From Candidatus Didemnitutus sp. (GTDB lineage: Bacteria; Verrucomicrobiota; Verrucomicrobiia; Opitutales; Opitutaceae), in contig JAHCAY010000001.1 in the NCBI GenBank assembly GCA_019634575.1, positions 2,480,001 through 2,544,000 on the forward strand: DNA of 64,000 nt, in the 5' to 3' direction. Made by a program: the position numbers and the translations under genes. Numbering within the stretch: the stretch's first letter is position 1; each line of letters begins with the position of its first letter. The notes under the pieces were generated by a model. The model did not search any database. It was not told the origin of the DNA and was given only the letters and a program-made list of their open reading frames with translations. This document shows, piece by piece, positions 17,783 to 26,675 of the stretch.

Positions 17783-18227
17783 GGTAGGGTGTCTTTCGTT
17801 GTTTGGTTTTTCTCTGTTCAACTGCACCCGGCTTCTCCGGGTGTTTGCGCCACGCCGGCCGCTCCGGCCGCTCGTGCGCGAAAGCCGCGTTTTGGGGACG
17901 CGGGGTAGTGATAACACCATGACTCTGACTCCTCGACTGACTGCCAAAGAACTGCCCGCCTAAATGCAGCCGCCGTGCCAACCCCGGGTGACGAAAAGGT
18001 GTCAGGTCGTCGCGAAATTTCGCCCGCCCGCTATGACATTTATTCGCCTCAATACGGGGAAACTCCCGACGCGCCCCGCACTTAGCTCCGGTTTCTACGC
18101 GCGTGGTTCACCGCGTGGCGTCCCCACATTCATTACGTATTGCGTAAATTTGCGGCGACCCGACTCGCGCGGGAAAACACGGGCAGGCTTGCCGACCGTG
18201 CGCACGCCCTCCACGACTCAGAGCGCG
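17783..18227. other. intergenic region with small hairpins
   Basis: About 445 bp between divergent genes. CACCCGG/CCGGGTG around 17825-17845 forms a hairpin in the leader of the TonB-like gene, and CGGCCGCTCCGGCCG follows near 17860. I see no convincing gene; reading frames extending the DUF167 gene upstream have no protein-like composition. Confidence 0.6.
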
Positions 18228-18521
18228 ATGGCCGCTCCCCTTCCCTCCGCTGCACCGCCGAGCTGCACGCTCGAAATCAAAGCCGTGCCCAACGCGCCGC
18301 GCAGCGCCGTCGTCGGCTGGCTCGGCGACGCGCTCAAGGTGAAAGTCCACGCGCCCGCCCTCGAAGGCCGCGCCAACGAGGAGCTCTGCGAATTCCTCGC
18401 CGACACCCTCGGCGTGCCGCGGCGCGCCGTGACACTCCTGCGTGGCGACAAGTCGCGCCAGAAGATCGTGCGCATCGACGGTCTCGACCTCGCCGAAACG
18501 AAGCGCCGCCTCAAGATCTGA
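18228..18521 (+). CDS. DUF167 (YggU-type) protein
   Basis: 97 aa from ATG 18228. The sequence CTLEIKAVPNAPRSAVVGW, VKVHAPALEGRANEEL and VTLLRGDKSRQKIVRI matches the small DUF167/YggU family throughout its length. The family is widespread, often near cell-envelope genes, and has no established function. The start used removes a long upstream extension of poor composition. Confidence 0.85.
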   Translation: MAAPLPSAAPPSCTLEIKAVPNAPRSAVVGWLGDALKVKVHAPALEGRANEELCEFLADTLGVPRRAVTLLRGDKSRQKIVRIDGLDLAETKRRLKI

Positions 18522-18593
18522 ACCGAGGCGCACGCTCCGGCAGCAACCCGCGCGCAACGCGATGCGCCCGCGCGACGACCCGCGCCTCCCACC

Positions 18594-18720
18594 GGTAGTG
18601 GCGGTCTGCGACCGCCGGGCGCATCGAGTTCAGACCACCGCTTCCCCGCGAGGTAGCCCGCGACCTCCGGGCGCGGGAAATCGCGAACGCAACACCCGTC
18701 CTCGGAGAGGCCGGGCTACC
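18594..18720. repeat. two adjacent dispersed palindromic elements
   Basis: 18652-18720 begins GGTAGCCCG and ends CGGGCTACC, so its ends are inverted repeats; its first 26 bases recur at 17278 and, with one change, at 29261. Directly before it, 18594-18643 holds a related unit starting GGTAGTGGCGGTCTGCGACC and ending CAGACCACC. This is REP/BIME-like intergenic architecture. Confidence 0.65.
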
Positions 18721-18775
18721 TTGATATCGGGAAAGCGGCACCGGAGCGCCACCCGCCGATTTCGCACGCGCGATT

Positions 18776-19849
18776 TCAGCGCACGGACGCCAGCGTGGGA
18801 TAATCGGTGTAACCCTTCGGACCCGGCGCGTAGAGCGTCGCCATGTCGACGGAGTTGAGCGGCGCGTTCGCCGCGAAACGCGCCGGCAGATCCGGATTGG
18901 CGATGAACGGCATCCCGAACGCCACCGCGTCCGCGAGCCCGGCCTGCAAATCCGCCTCCGCGGCATCGCGCGTGTAGCCGCCATTGCGGATGAGCACGCC
19001 CGAGAAATTTTTCCGCGCGATGTGCGCGAGCTCGACCTCGGCGGGCGCATCGTGCTTCGCGGCGCGCAAGTGCAGGAACGCGACGCCGCGCTGCTGCAAG
19101 CCGCGCGCGACGTATTCGACGAGCGCCGGGGCGTTGCTGTCCGCCATGTCGTTGTAGCCGACGAGCGGCGAGATGCGCACGCCGACCCGCGCCGCGCCGA
19201 GCACGCCGATGACCGCGTCGACGACCTCGAAGAGAAACCGCGCGCGGTTCTCCAGCGAGCCGCCGTAGCGATCCGTGCGGTCGTTCACGCCGTCGCGCAG
19301 GAATTGGTCGATCAGGTAGCCGTGCGCGCCGTGGACTTCCACGAAGTCGAACCCGGCCGCCTTCGCCCGCACCGCGCCTTGGCGGAACAGCTCCACGTAG
19401 TGCGCAATCTCGTCGGTGCGCAGCGCGCGCGGCGCGGGATACGCCTGCTTGCCGCTGGGCGTGTGGATCACGTCGTCACGGATCGGCTTGTTCGAGGACG
19501 AGACCGGCTGCTGTCCGTGGTTCAGGTCCTGGTGCGTCGCACGGCCCGGATGCCAGAGCTGCAACGCCATGCGGCCGCCGGCCGCGTGCACTGCGTCGGT
19601 GACTTTTTTCCAACCCGCCGCATGCGCGTCGCTGTAGATGCCCGGCTCGAGCCCGAACGCGCGCGCGTTCGGATCGACCATCGTGGCCTCCGCAATGAGC
19701 AGACCGCCAGCAGCGCGCTGGCGGTAGTGCTCGACGATGAGGTCGGACGCGACGTGGTTCTCGTCGGCGCGCACGCGCGTGAGCGGCGCCATGAAAATGC
19801 GATTCGGCACGGTGACGTCACCGAGGCGGAGAGGGGAAAATAGTTGCAT
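18776..19849 (-). CDS. old yellow enzyme family alkene reductase
   Basis: 357 aa, full length. It starts MQLFSPLRLGDVTVPNRIFMAPLTR, and shows the OYE signatures QLWHPGRATH, the substrate-binding FVEVHGAHGYLIDQFL, and DRYGGSLENRARF, plus a C-terminal phosphate-binding region GMPFIANPDLPAR. These FMN enzymes reduce activated C=C bonds or nitro esters with NAD(P)H (NemA/xenobiotic reductase group). It appears to be a single-gene unit. Confidence 0.93.
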   Translation of the reverse strand: MQLFSPLRLGDVTVPNRIFMAPLTRVRADENHVASDLIVEHYRQRAAGGLLIAEATMVDPNARAFGLEPGIYSDAHAAGWKKVTDAVHAAGGRMALQLWHPGRATHQDLNHGQQPVSSSNKPIRDDVIHTPSGKQAYPAPRALRTDEIAHYVELFRQGAVRAKAAGFDFVEVHGAHGYLIDQFLRDGVNDRTDRYGGSLENRARFLFEVVDAVIGVLGAARVGVRISPLVGYNDMADSNAPALVEYVARGLQQRGVAFLHLRAAKHDAPAEVELAHIARKNFSGVLIRNGGYTRDAAEADLQAGLADAVAFGMPFIANPDLPARFAANAPLNSVDMATLYAPGPKGYTDYPTLASVR

Positions 19850-19991
19850 GGCGAACTAAATGCTCAGCTTCGCCGAAAAAACAAATCGCGGCGCGCCGTT
19901 ATGACATTTTTCCGGTCACTCGCACCGTATGCGCGCGCCGACCGGTCATTCTCCGCGTGCGCCACGCTCGCCGAGTCGTTCGCGCCGAAGG

Positions 19992-21323
19992 TCAGTGCGC
20001 CGTGAGCCGGTGGAAGCGTCCGCCGAGCGCCACCGCCGCGCAGGCCAATCCGAACGCCAGTCCCGTCCACACGCCGACCGGCCCGAGCGTCGCGTGGAAA
20101 GCCAGCCCGTAGCCGAGCGGCAGCGCCACGACCCAATACGCCACGAACGTCAGCAACGTCGGCACGCGCACGTCCGTGAGTCCGCGCAACGCGCCGGCGC
20201 CGATGACCTGCACGCCATCGAACAGCTGGAAAATCGCCGCGACCACGAGCAACCGCGCCGCGAGCGCCGCCACGTCGGTCGCGGTGGTGAAGGCCACCGT
20301 GATCCACGGCCCGGCCAGCGCGAAAACCATCGCGAAAGCCCCCATCACCGCCGCCCCGGTCGCGAGCGAGCCGAAGCCGATCGCGCGCACCGCGCCGTGC
20401 CGCCCTTCACCGCGCGCCTGGCTGATGCGCAGGCTGGTCGCCGTCGACAGTCCGAGCGGGAACATGAACGTCAGCGACGCGCAGCCGAGCGCCACCTGAT
20501 GCGCCGCCAGCGGCACCGTGCCGAGCCAGCCCATCATCAACGCGGCCGTCGCGAACGCGCTGCCTTCGAACAACAGCATCCCGCCCGCCGGCACGCCGAG
20601 TTTCAGCAGTTCCACGAAGCGCGCCCGTTCCCAGCGGCTCTCCGCCGCCGCGCGCACGCTCGCGAACGCCGCGGCCCGCTGCACCCATCCGTAGATCGCC
20701 AACGCCGCCACCGTGCGCGCGAACAACGTCGCCACGCCCGATCCGACCAACCCCATCGCGGGAAACCCGCAGTGCCCGAACACGAGCAGCCAGTTCAGCA
20801 GCGCGTTCAGTCCCACATCGGCGAGCATGATCGCCATCGGCACCCACGGCTGATTGAGCGACTCGCAGAATTGCCGCTGCACCTGGAAAAACAGCGCCGG
20901 CAGGAACGACGCCCCGATGAGCAGAAAATACGGCCGCACGATCGCGACCACCTCGGCCGGCTGGCCGAAACGGTGAAGCTGCGTCGAAAGACCGAGCAGC
21001 AGGACAAACGCAACCCCGCCGACCGCCAAAGCCAGTGCCCGCCCGTGCCGCAGCCACGCCGCGCAACCCGCCTCGCGCCCCGCGCCGTGATCGCGCGCCG
21101 CGAATACGCCGGCGCCGAGCAGCAGGCCGATGCCCACGACATAAAAGGTGGTGAACACTCCGTGCGTGAACGCCGCCGCCGCCAGCTCCGCCCGGCCCAC
21201 GCGCCCGATGAACGCATTGTCCGTGACGCCGATCAGCATCTGGCTCACCTGCCCCACCACGATCGGGAACGCCAGCGCGAGCGTCGCGCGCAACTCGCGG
21301 AAAATGTCGGCCGGCGTCGTCAT
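19992..21323 (-). CDS. MATE family efflux transporter
   Basis: 443 aa from ATG 21323, with twelve predicted hydrophobic segments. LALAFPIVVGQVSQMLIGVT followed by DNAFIGRVG is the N-terminal MATE signature, and AAHQVALGCASLTFMFPLG plus RISQARGEG belong to the second half repeat. It is a Na+ or H+ coupled multidrug antiporter of NorM type in the inner membrane. Divergent from the EamA transporter at 21582; the 258-bp gap carries two similar short stretches around 21321 and 21434. Confidence 0.92.
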   Translation of the reverse strand: MTTPADIFRELRATLALAFPIVVGQVSQMLIGVTDNAFIGRVGRAELAAAAFTHGVFTTFYVVGIGLLLGAGVFAARDHGAGREAGCAAWLRHGRALALAVGGVAFVLLLGLSTQLHRFGQPAEVVAIVRPYFLLIGASFLPALFFQVQRQFCESLNQPWVPMAIMLADVGLNALLNWLLVFGHCGFPAMGLVGSGVATLFARTVAALAIYGWVQRAAAFASVRAAAESRWERARFVELLKLGVPAGGMLLFEGSAFATAALMMGWLGTVPLAAHQVALGCASLTFMFPLGLSTATSLRISQARGEGRHGAVRAIGFGSLATGAAVMGAFAMVFALAGPWITVAFTTATDVAALAARLLVVAAIFQLFDGVQVIGAGALRGLTDVRVPTLLTFVAYWVVALPLGYGLAFHATLGPVGVWTGLAFGLACAAVALGGRFHRLTAH

Positions 21324-21581
21324 GGCGAACCGCGGAGAGTTGGCCGCCCGCGCCGCGTCGCAAGGCGTTTCGCGATCGACCGCGCTCTGTGCCGGAACCG
21401 AAACGCGGTCATTGTTGCCAGACGTTGCGCGGTCATGGCGAGCCGCGGAAGGGAGCGCCGAAGCCAGTCCATCATCCGCCCGACCCAAGGTCCCGCGCGA
21501 CTCGGTCTCCGCGTTCCGCGCGGCGGACTGCACGACGACAAGAGTCGAAAAGCGGCGCGTCATCGGTATGAGTTCACTCCG

Positions 21582-22448
21582 ATGTCCGCGCTCGCCCTCG
21601 TCCTCATCCTCGCCGCCGCCACCGCACACGCGACGTGGAACCTGGCCGCGAAGCGCTCCGGTGGCGGGCTGCCGTTCGTGTGGGGGACCGGCCTGCTGTC
21701 GTTCGCGTTCTACGCACCCGCCATCGTCGCCTACGCGCAATGGCGACCGCTCGCGCTGCCGGCCGGCGCGTGGCTCGTCATCCTCGGCAGCGGACTGATC
21801 AAGACGCTCTACGCGCTGATGCTGCAACACGCCTACCGGCACGGCGATTTCTCGCTCGTGTATCCGCTCGCGCGCGGCACCGGGCCGCTGTTCTCCACGG
21901 TTGCCGCCATCTTTCTTTTCGGCGAACGCCCCAGCGCGCTCGCGCTCGCCGGCGGCGCGGCGATCGTCGCCAGCGTTTTCTACCTGACCGGCGGCGCGCG
22001 GCTCCTGCACTCCGACCGCGCGCACCTGCGGCAAGGGTTGCTCTACGGCTTCGTCTGCGGCTGCTGCATCGCCGGCTACACGGTCTGGGATCAGCGCGCC
22101 GTCGCGCACCTGCATCTCGCCCCGCCGCTCTACGACGCCGGCACGCAGCTCGTGATGTGCGCGGTGCTCGCGCCGTTCGCGTTGCGACGATTGCCCGAGG
22201 TCGCCGCGGGCTGGCGCGAACACCGGCGCGAGGCGCTGACCGTCGCATTCCTCGCGCCCGCCGCCTACATCCTCGTCCTTTTCGCGATGACGTTCACGCC
22301 GGTCAGCTACGTCGCGCCCGCACGGGAAATCAGCATCGTCATCGGCGCATTCCTCGGCGTGCATGTGCTGAAGGAAGGTGACACCCGTCGCCGCCTTCTC
22401 GCCGCCGGCGGCATGGTCGCGGGCGTGATTGCTCTGGCGCTCGGGTGA
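21582..22448 (+). CDS. EamA/DMT superfamily transporter
   Basis: 288 aa, ten hydrophobic segments arranged as two five-helix repeats typical of the drug/metabolite transporter superfamily. The opening MSALALVLILAAATAHATWN, the PLARGTGPLFSTVAAIFLFG segment ending the first repeat, and YVAPAREISIVIGAFLGV in the second are characteristic. Substrate cannot be told. The next gene starts 20 bp downstream. Confidence 0.9.
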   Translation: MSALALVLILAAATAHATWNLAAKRSGGGLPFVWGTGLLSFAFYAPAIVAYAQWRPLALPAGAWLVILGSGLIKTLYALMLQHAYRHGDFSLVYPLARGTGPLFSTVAAIFLFGERPSALALAGGAAIVASVFYLTGGARLLHSDRAHLRQGLLYGFVCGCCIAGYTVWDQRAVAHLHLAPPLYDAGTQLVMCAVLAPFALRRLPEVAAGWREHRREALTVAFLAPAAYILVLFAMTFTPVSYVAPAREISIVIGAFLGVHVLKEGDTRRRLLAAGGMVAGVIALALG

Positions 22449-22468
22449 CCCGGGCGTAACTTGCCGCC

Positions 22469-22813
22469 GTGCGTCGCTCCAAGGAAATCGTCGTGCTGCT
22501 CCTCCTGCTCGTGGGCGTGATGGCGTTCGTGCTGTGGTTCGTCCGCGCGCGGCGGGCCGAGCTGCGGAACAAACCGGCGGCGGAGAAATTCGTCGGCCCG
22601 GTCGCCGCTCCCGCCGCCACCCCGGCGGCGAATCCGCCCGTCGATCTCGAGAAGCACGACGCGCAGACGATCGATTTCTCCAGCGGCAAGCCGGTCGTGA
22701 AGGACACGGCGGCCGACCGCGCCGCCTTGCAGCAGGGGCTGAAGGACATCGAGGACGCCACGCGCGGCGTCACCTTCGACCCACCCAAGCAGGAAGCGCC
22801 CAAGAAACCCTGA
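22469..22813 (+). CDS. small membrane-anchored hypothetical protein
   Basis: 114 aa from GTG 22469. One N-terminal transmembrane helix (EIVVLLLLLVGVMAFVLWFV) is followed by a basic stretch, an Ala/Pro-rich linker and a charged tail ending PPKQEAPKKP. No domain is recognised. It follows the EamA transporter by 20 bp and is probably in the same transcript. Confidence 0.65.
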   Translation: MRRSKEIVVLLLLLVGVMAFVLWFVRARRAELRNKPAAEKFVGPVAAPAATPAANPPVDLEKHDAQTIDFSSGKPVVKDTAADRAALQQGLKDIEDATRGVTFDPPKQEAPKKP

Positions 22814-22919
22814 GGTCGGTCCCCCACTGCGCGGCGTCGAGTCGTAAGCTGTCCGTAAAATTGCCGCCGTTCGCCGCGCGCCGCTGGAAATCCGCGAGCG
22901 GACGGCAAAAAACTCCGGC

Positions 22920-23276
22920 GTGTATGCGACGTTGAAGTCCAAGGTGTTTTTGAGCGGCGTCCTTGTGCTCGCGTTGGTCGGCAGTTCCCTCGCGTTTCGC
23001 CCCGCGGGACGCGCCATCGAGTTGCCGACCGTGCGCACGCGCAGCGTGGAGGACCGGCGCGAGTCGCTCGCGGCCTTGCAGGACGCCTGGGAGAATCGCG
23101 CACTCGTGACCTCGCCGACGAACGCGCGCGAGGAGCGGATGTTTCTCAACCGCCTCGCCTACTTCGTCCGCGCCACGCAGGGGCGCGAGACCTACCTCGC
23201 CGCCTGCCAGTTCTGGAACCGCGCCTATCACGACCACGCCTCGCGCTACTCGGATTTCATCGACGACCAGGAGTGA
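22920..23276 (+). CDS. small exported hypothetical protein
   Basis: 118 aa from GTG 22920, with a signal peptide (KSKVFLSGVLVLALVGSSLA) and a helical mature part containing RRESLAALQDAWENRALVTS and ETYLAACQFWNRAYHDHASR. No family is recognised. It is converging on the acyl-CoA dehydrogenase gene and ends just before the structured intergenic element. Confidence 0.65.
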   Translation: MYATLKSKVFLSGVLVLALVGSSLAFRPAGRAIELPTVRTRSVEDRRESLAALQDAWENRALVTSPTNAREERMFLNRLAYFVRATQGRETYLAACQFWNRAYHDHASRYSDFIDDQE

Positions 23277-23291
23277 GCGCCGTCCACCGGT

Positions 23292-23445
23292 TTTGCCGTC
23301 CGCTAGTCTTAGCAGCGGTGACCCGAAACCCCTATGGGCCGGAAACGGTGGGAGCGACCTTGGGTGCGCGGCGGAGAACGGCAGGCGCGTGCAACCACGC
23401 TGCCCACCGTGGCGCTTGGCGAGAGAGCCGCCCCAAGGTGACGCG
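23292..23445. ncRNA. candidate structured RNA between convergent genes
   Basis: Between two convergent genes there are several nested complementary segments: GCTA-GTCT-TAGC (23302-23313) inside CCGCT/AGCGG; a GAAA tetraloop hairpin CCG/CGG at 23339-23348; ACCTTGGG (23357-23364) with CCCAAGGT (23432-23439), continued by GCGGC/GCCGC with a 3-base bulge; and within that loop GGCA/TGCC plus GCGTG/CACGC closed by CAAC (23380-23404). It does not match RNase P, SRP, 6S or riboswitch consensus that I know. Strand is undecided. Confidence 0.4.
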
Positions 23446-23506
23446 ACGGGCGCGGGATCGCTGAACTCGCTGCATTCCCGCTCCCCGCGTGCCCGGCGGC
23501 CGTGCC

Positions 23507-25408
23507 TCACAGGATGCCGCGCTCGGCCCAGACGTGTTCGCCGGCGAGGATCTGTTGCGTGAGCTTGTAGCCGTGCTGGTCGGCGTTGTGCGCGATGCCG
23601 TCGAAATTCTGCCGAATGCGGACTCGCGCCTGGGCAACGAAATCGTCGACGAGCGGCAGGATCTTCTCCGCCGGCTCGCCGTCGCCGAGCAGCTTCTGCG
23701 CGTAGGTGCACGTCGCCGCGATGGCGAACGCGTCCGCGCCGATGTCGGCCAGCCGCCCGAGCAACACCTGTCGCTTTTCCAGTTTCGCGCCGAACTTCAC
23801 CATCTGGTGAAACAACGTGCGCGCCAGCCGGCGCGAGATGCCGGCGACTTCGCCGAAATGCGCCGCGAGGTGCGGATGCATGCCGTCCGGCGCACCGCCG
23901 CCGATGGGCAGCCATTGCCGCGGATACCACCACGCGTAGAAGCCAGCCGCCTGTGCCGCGCTGGCGAGACGCTCGCCCCACGGACGCTCGGAGTTGAGCG
24001 CGACGCCGGCGATCTTCAGGTGCGGATCGAGCGCCTCGCGCATGATGAAGAGGCGGAGAATCTCCGAAGATCCCTCGAAGATCGTCGTGACGCGCGTGTC
24101 GCGCATCATGCGCTCGACCGGATACGGCGTCTCGCCGCGCGCGAGGAGCGACTCGACCGTCTCGTAGCCGCGGCCGCCGCGGACCTGCATGAGATCGTCG
24201 ACGCAGGCCCAGGCTTTTTCCGTGCCCCACATCTTGCACATCGCGGCTTCGAGGCGGATATCGGCTTTCTTGTCGCGATCGACGATGCGCGAGGTCGTCA
24301 CGAGCATCGCCTCCATCGCGAACGCGTGGGCGGCGATGCGGCGGATCTTTTCCGCCACGGCGGCGTGTTGCCCGATCGGCACGCCCCATTGGATGCGCGT
24401 CTTGCCCCACTCGCGTGCGATCTGCAGGCAGCGCTTCGCGGTGCCGATACTCGCTGCGGGAATGGACAGACGGCCGGCGTTCAGCGTGGAAAGCGCGACC
24501 TTCAGACCGCGGCCTTCGCCGCCGACGATGTTGGCGCGCGGCACGCGGACATCGGTGAAGCGCAACACGCCGTTGTAGATCGCGCGGTGGCCCATGAACT
24601 GGCAGCGGTGCACGATCTCGACGCCAGGGGTGTTCGCCTCGACGACGAAGGTCGTGATCTGCGTGCGCGGCTTGCCGTCGACGAGCTTCGGCGGCGTTTG
24701 CGCGGCGACGATGAGCAGGCCGGCGCGCGTGCCGTTCGAGCACCAGAGTTTTTCGCCGTTGAGGAGGAAGGCCTCGCCGTCGTCGGTGGGCGTGGCCTTG
24801 GTCGTCATGCGCGCCGGATCGGAGCCGACGCCGCCCTCGGTCAGCGCGAAGGCCGAGATCTCGCCACGCGCGACGCGCGGGAGAAAGCGTTGTTTCTGTT
24901 CCTCTGTGCCGAAGAGCACCACGGGTTGCGCGACGCCGACGCTCTGGTGAATCGAGAGGTGCGCGAAGGTGTTCACGCAATGGCTCGCGATCAGCTGGCA
25001 GGCGCGACAGTAGGTCGTCTGCGAGAAGCCGAGGCCGCCGTAACGCTGCGGGACCTTGATGCCGTAGGCGCCGAGGCGCGCGAGGCCGGCGAGGACGTCG
25101 TCGGGAATCTCGCCGGTGCGGTCGATGGCATCGGGGTCGACGTGCGCGCGGAGGAAGGCCGCGAGTTCCGCGAGAAATTTGTCCGCGCGCGCCTTCTCGT
25201 CGGCGTCCACTTCGGTGACCGGGAAAATCTTCCCCGGCCGCCAGCGGCCCATGAACAGGTGCGCGACGAAGCTCAGGTCGTCGTGCGATTCGCGCGCAGC
25301 CTCGGTGACTTGGAGCGCGGCGCGCTGGCCCTCGTTCATCTTCGACATGTCGATGACGGAGCGCGGGTCTTCGGTTTTGGGAACAGCTTCCGGGGTGGGA
25401 GTGGACAT
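23507..25408 (-). CDS. acyl-CoA dehydrogenase, long form
   Basis: 633 aa from ATG 25408, longer than the usual 380-aa enzymes and similar in size to VLCAD/ACAD9-type proteins. FAD/substrate motifs are in place: FALTEGGVGSDPARM, the NIVGGEGRGLKVALSTLNAG segment, QVRGGRGYETVESL, and RVTTIFEGSSEILRLFIMRE, where the Glu of FEG is the expected catalytic base. About 170 residues follow the core, forming a helical C-terminal extension as in VLCAD. It oxidises acyl-CoA to enoyl-CoA in fatty-acid beta-oxidation. No other beta-oxidation genes are next to it. Confidence 0.9.
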   Translation of the reverse strand: MSTPTPEAVPKTEDPRSVIDMSKMNEGQRAALQVTEAARESHDDLSFVAHLFMGRWRPGKIFPVTEVDADEKARADKFLAELAAFLRAHVDPDAIDRTGEIPDDVLAGLARLGAYGIKVPQRYGGLGFSQTTYCRACQLIASHCVNTFAHLSIHQSVGVAQPVVLFGTEEQKQRFLPRVARGEISAFALTEGGVGSDPARMTTKATPTDDGEAFLLNGEKLWCSNGTRAGLLIVAAQTPPKLVDGKPRTQITTFVVEANTPGVEIVHRCQFMGHRAIYNGVLRFTDVRVPRANIVGGEGRGLKVALSTLNAGRLSIPAASIGTAKRCLQIAREWGKTRIQWGVPIGQHAAVAEKIRRIAAHAFAMEAMLVTTSRIVDRDKKADIRLEAAMCKMWGTEKAWACVDDLMQVRGGRGYETVESLLARGETPYPVERMMRDTRVTTIFEGSSEILRLFIMREALDPHLKIAGVALNSERPWGERLASAAQAAGFYAWWYPRQWLPIGGGAPDGMHPHLAAHFGEVAGISRRLARTLFHQMVKFGAKLEKRQVLLGRLADIGADAFAIAATCTYAQKLLGDGEPAEKILPLVDDFVAQARVRIRQNFDGIAHNADQHGYKLTQQILAGEHVWAERGIL

Positions 25409-25643
25409 CGGACGGCGCCGCGCGAGGCGGCGGTGGGGATTGCGTTTGGGTCCAACTACGACCCGGAAAACCCGCCAGTCAACCGGCCGGGTGTCCGCTT
25501 GACCGGGTAACACTTGGCCGAGGGGCGGTGTGAGCATTCTTAATCGCGGGAATACCGGGGCCGCTTCGCGCCTCAACCCCGTGCCGGGCGCTTGTTCTTT
25601 TTTCCACCATGCATAGCGTGCCCGTCCGTAGAATTTTCACCCC

Positions 25644-26522
25644 ATGAAATCCAAAATGCTCCCGCTCCTCGCCGTCGGTCTTGCGCTCGTCGGCTGTCTC
25701 CACGCCCAGACGCCCGCCGCGCCGAAGCTCGTCCTCCCGCAGGCCAGCCCGCCCGCCACGCTCAAGCAGCAGGTCGGCATCACCGACATCGAGATCAGCT
25801 ACAGCCGCCCCGGCATGAAGGGCCGGAAAATCTTCGGCGGCCTCGTCCCCTACGGCGAGGTCTGGCGCACCGGCGCCAACACCGCGACCAAGATCACCTT
25901 CAGCACGCCCGTGAAGTTCGGCGGCGCCGACGTCCCGGCCGGCACCTACGAGCTCTTCACCATTCCCGGCGAACACGAGTGGACCGTCATCGTCCACAAG
26001 AACATGTCCCAATGGGGCTCCTACGCCTACGACCAGAAGAACGACATCGTGCGCGTGACCGCGCAAGCCACCACGCTGCCCACCGCGAGCGAGACGTTCT
26101 GGATCGGCCTCAACGACATCCGCGACACCTCTGCGACACTCAACCTCACCTGGGAAAAGACCCGCGTCACCGTCCCGCTCGTGGTCGACACCGTCGGCCT
26201 CCTCGCCCCGCAGCTCGAAGCCGCCATCAAAGCCCAGGAAAAGCCTAACGCCATGCTGCTCTTCTCGGCCGCGATGTTCTTCTACGAGAACGACCACAAC
26301 CTGCCGCAAGCCCTCGCGTGGATGAACGCCGCCACCGCCGCCCGCCCCGGCCAGATGTGGATGATCTACCGCAAGGGCCTCATCCTCGAAAAAATGGGCG
26401 ACAAGGCCGCCGCCAAGGCCGCCGCCGAGGAATCCCTCGCCCTCACCGAGAAGGAAAAGCCGGGCGAGCTCCGCGAGGAATACACGCGCCTCAACCAGGC
26501 GCTGATCGCTCGCGTCAAGTAA
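25644..26522 (+). CDS. DUF2911 protein with TPR-like C-terminus, probable lipoprotein
   Basis: 292 aa. The N-terminus MKSKMLPLLAVGLALVGCLH ends in a lipobox-like LVGC, so the mature protein may be a lipoprotein. Residues about 45-170 match DUF2911 (GITDIEISYSRPGMKGRKIF, GEVWRTGANTATKI, VPAGTYELFTIPG). The last 90 residues form TPR-like helices (ALAWMNAATAARPGQMWMIY and following). DUF2911 proteins are common, exported and of unknown function. A 9-bp hairpin lies just past the stop. Confidence 0.85.
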   Translation: MKSKMLPLLAVGLALVGCLHAQTPAAPKLVLPQASPPATLKQQVGITDIEISYSRPGMKGRKIFGGLVPYGEVWRTGANTATKITFSTPVKFGGADVPAGTYELFTIPGEHEWTVIVHKNMSQWGSYAYDQKNDIVRVTAQATTLPTASETFWIGLNDIRDTSATLNLTWEKTRVTVPLVVDTVGLLAPQLEAAIKAQEKPNAMLLFSAAMFFYENDHNLPQALAWMNAATAARPGQMWMIYRKGLILEKMGDKAAAKAAAEESLALTEKEKPGELREEYTRLNQALIARVK

Positions 26523-26538
26523 ACCGCCTCGCCCACAC

Positions 26539-26565
26539 GCCGCGTTCCCCTTCATCGAACGCGGC
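26539..26565 (+). terminator. hairpin after the DUF2911 gene
   Basis: GCCGCGTTC (26539-26547) and GAACGCGGC (26557-26565) form a perfect 9-bp stem with a 9-base loop, 17 bases past the stop codon. There is no proper T run, so it may be a weak or factor-assisted terminator. Confidence 0.45.
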
Positions 26566-26675
26566 GCTTCCGGTCGGGGCCGTCGTCCTCAACGGCCCTT
26601 CGCACGCGAGGGCGCTTGAGTGCAAGCGCCCCTGCCGCCCTCCTTCCGCCGCCCGTTTCTGTTTCCGCCGCCGTA

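Noticed and set aside
21324..21581. Duplicated element in the MATE/EamA gap (similar stretches at 21321 and 21434)
   Set aside because: The similarity is only about 16 bases, and one copy overlaps the MATE start; not enough for a repeat family.
23292..23445. RNase P RNA, SRP RNA or known riboswitch
   Set aside because: None of their conserved core sequences (such as GGAAGGAAGCAGC of SRP or GAGGAAAGTCC of RNase P) is present.
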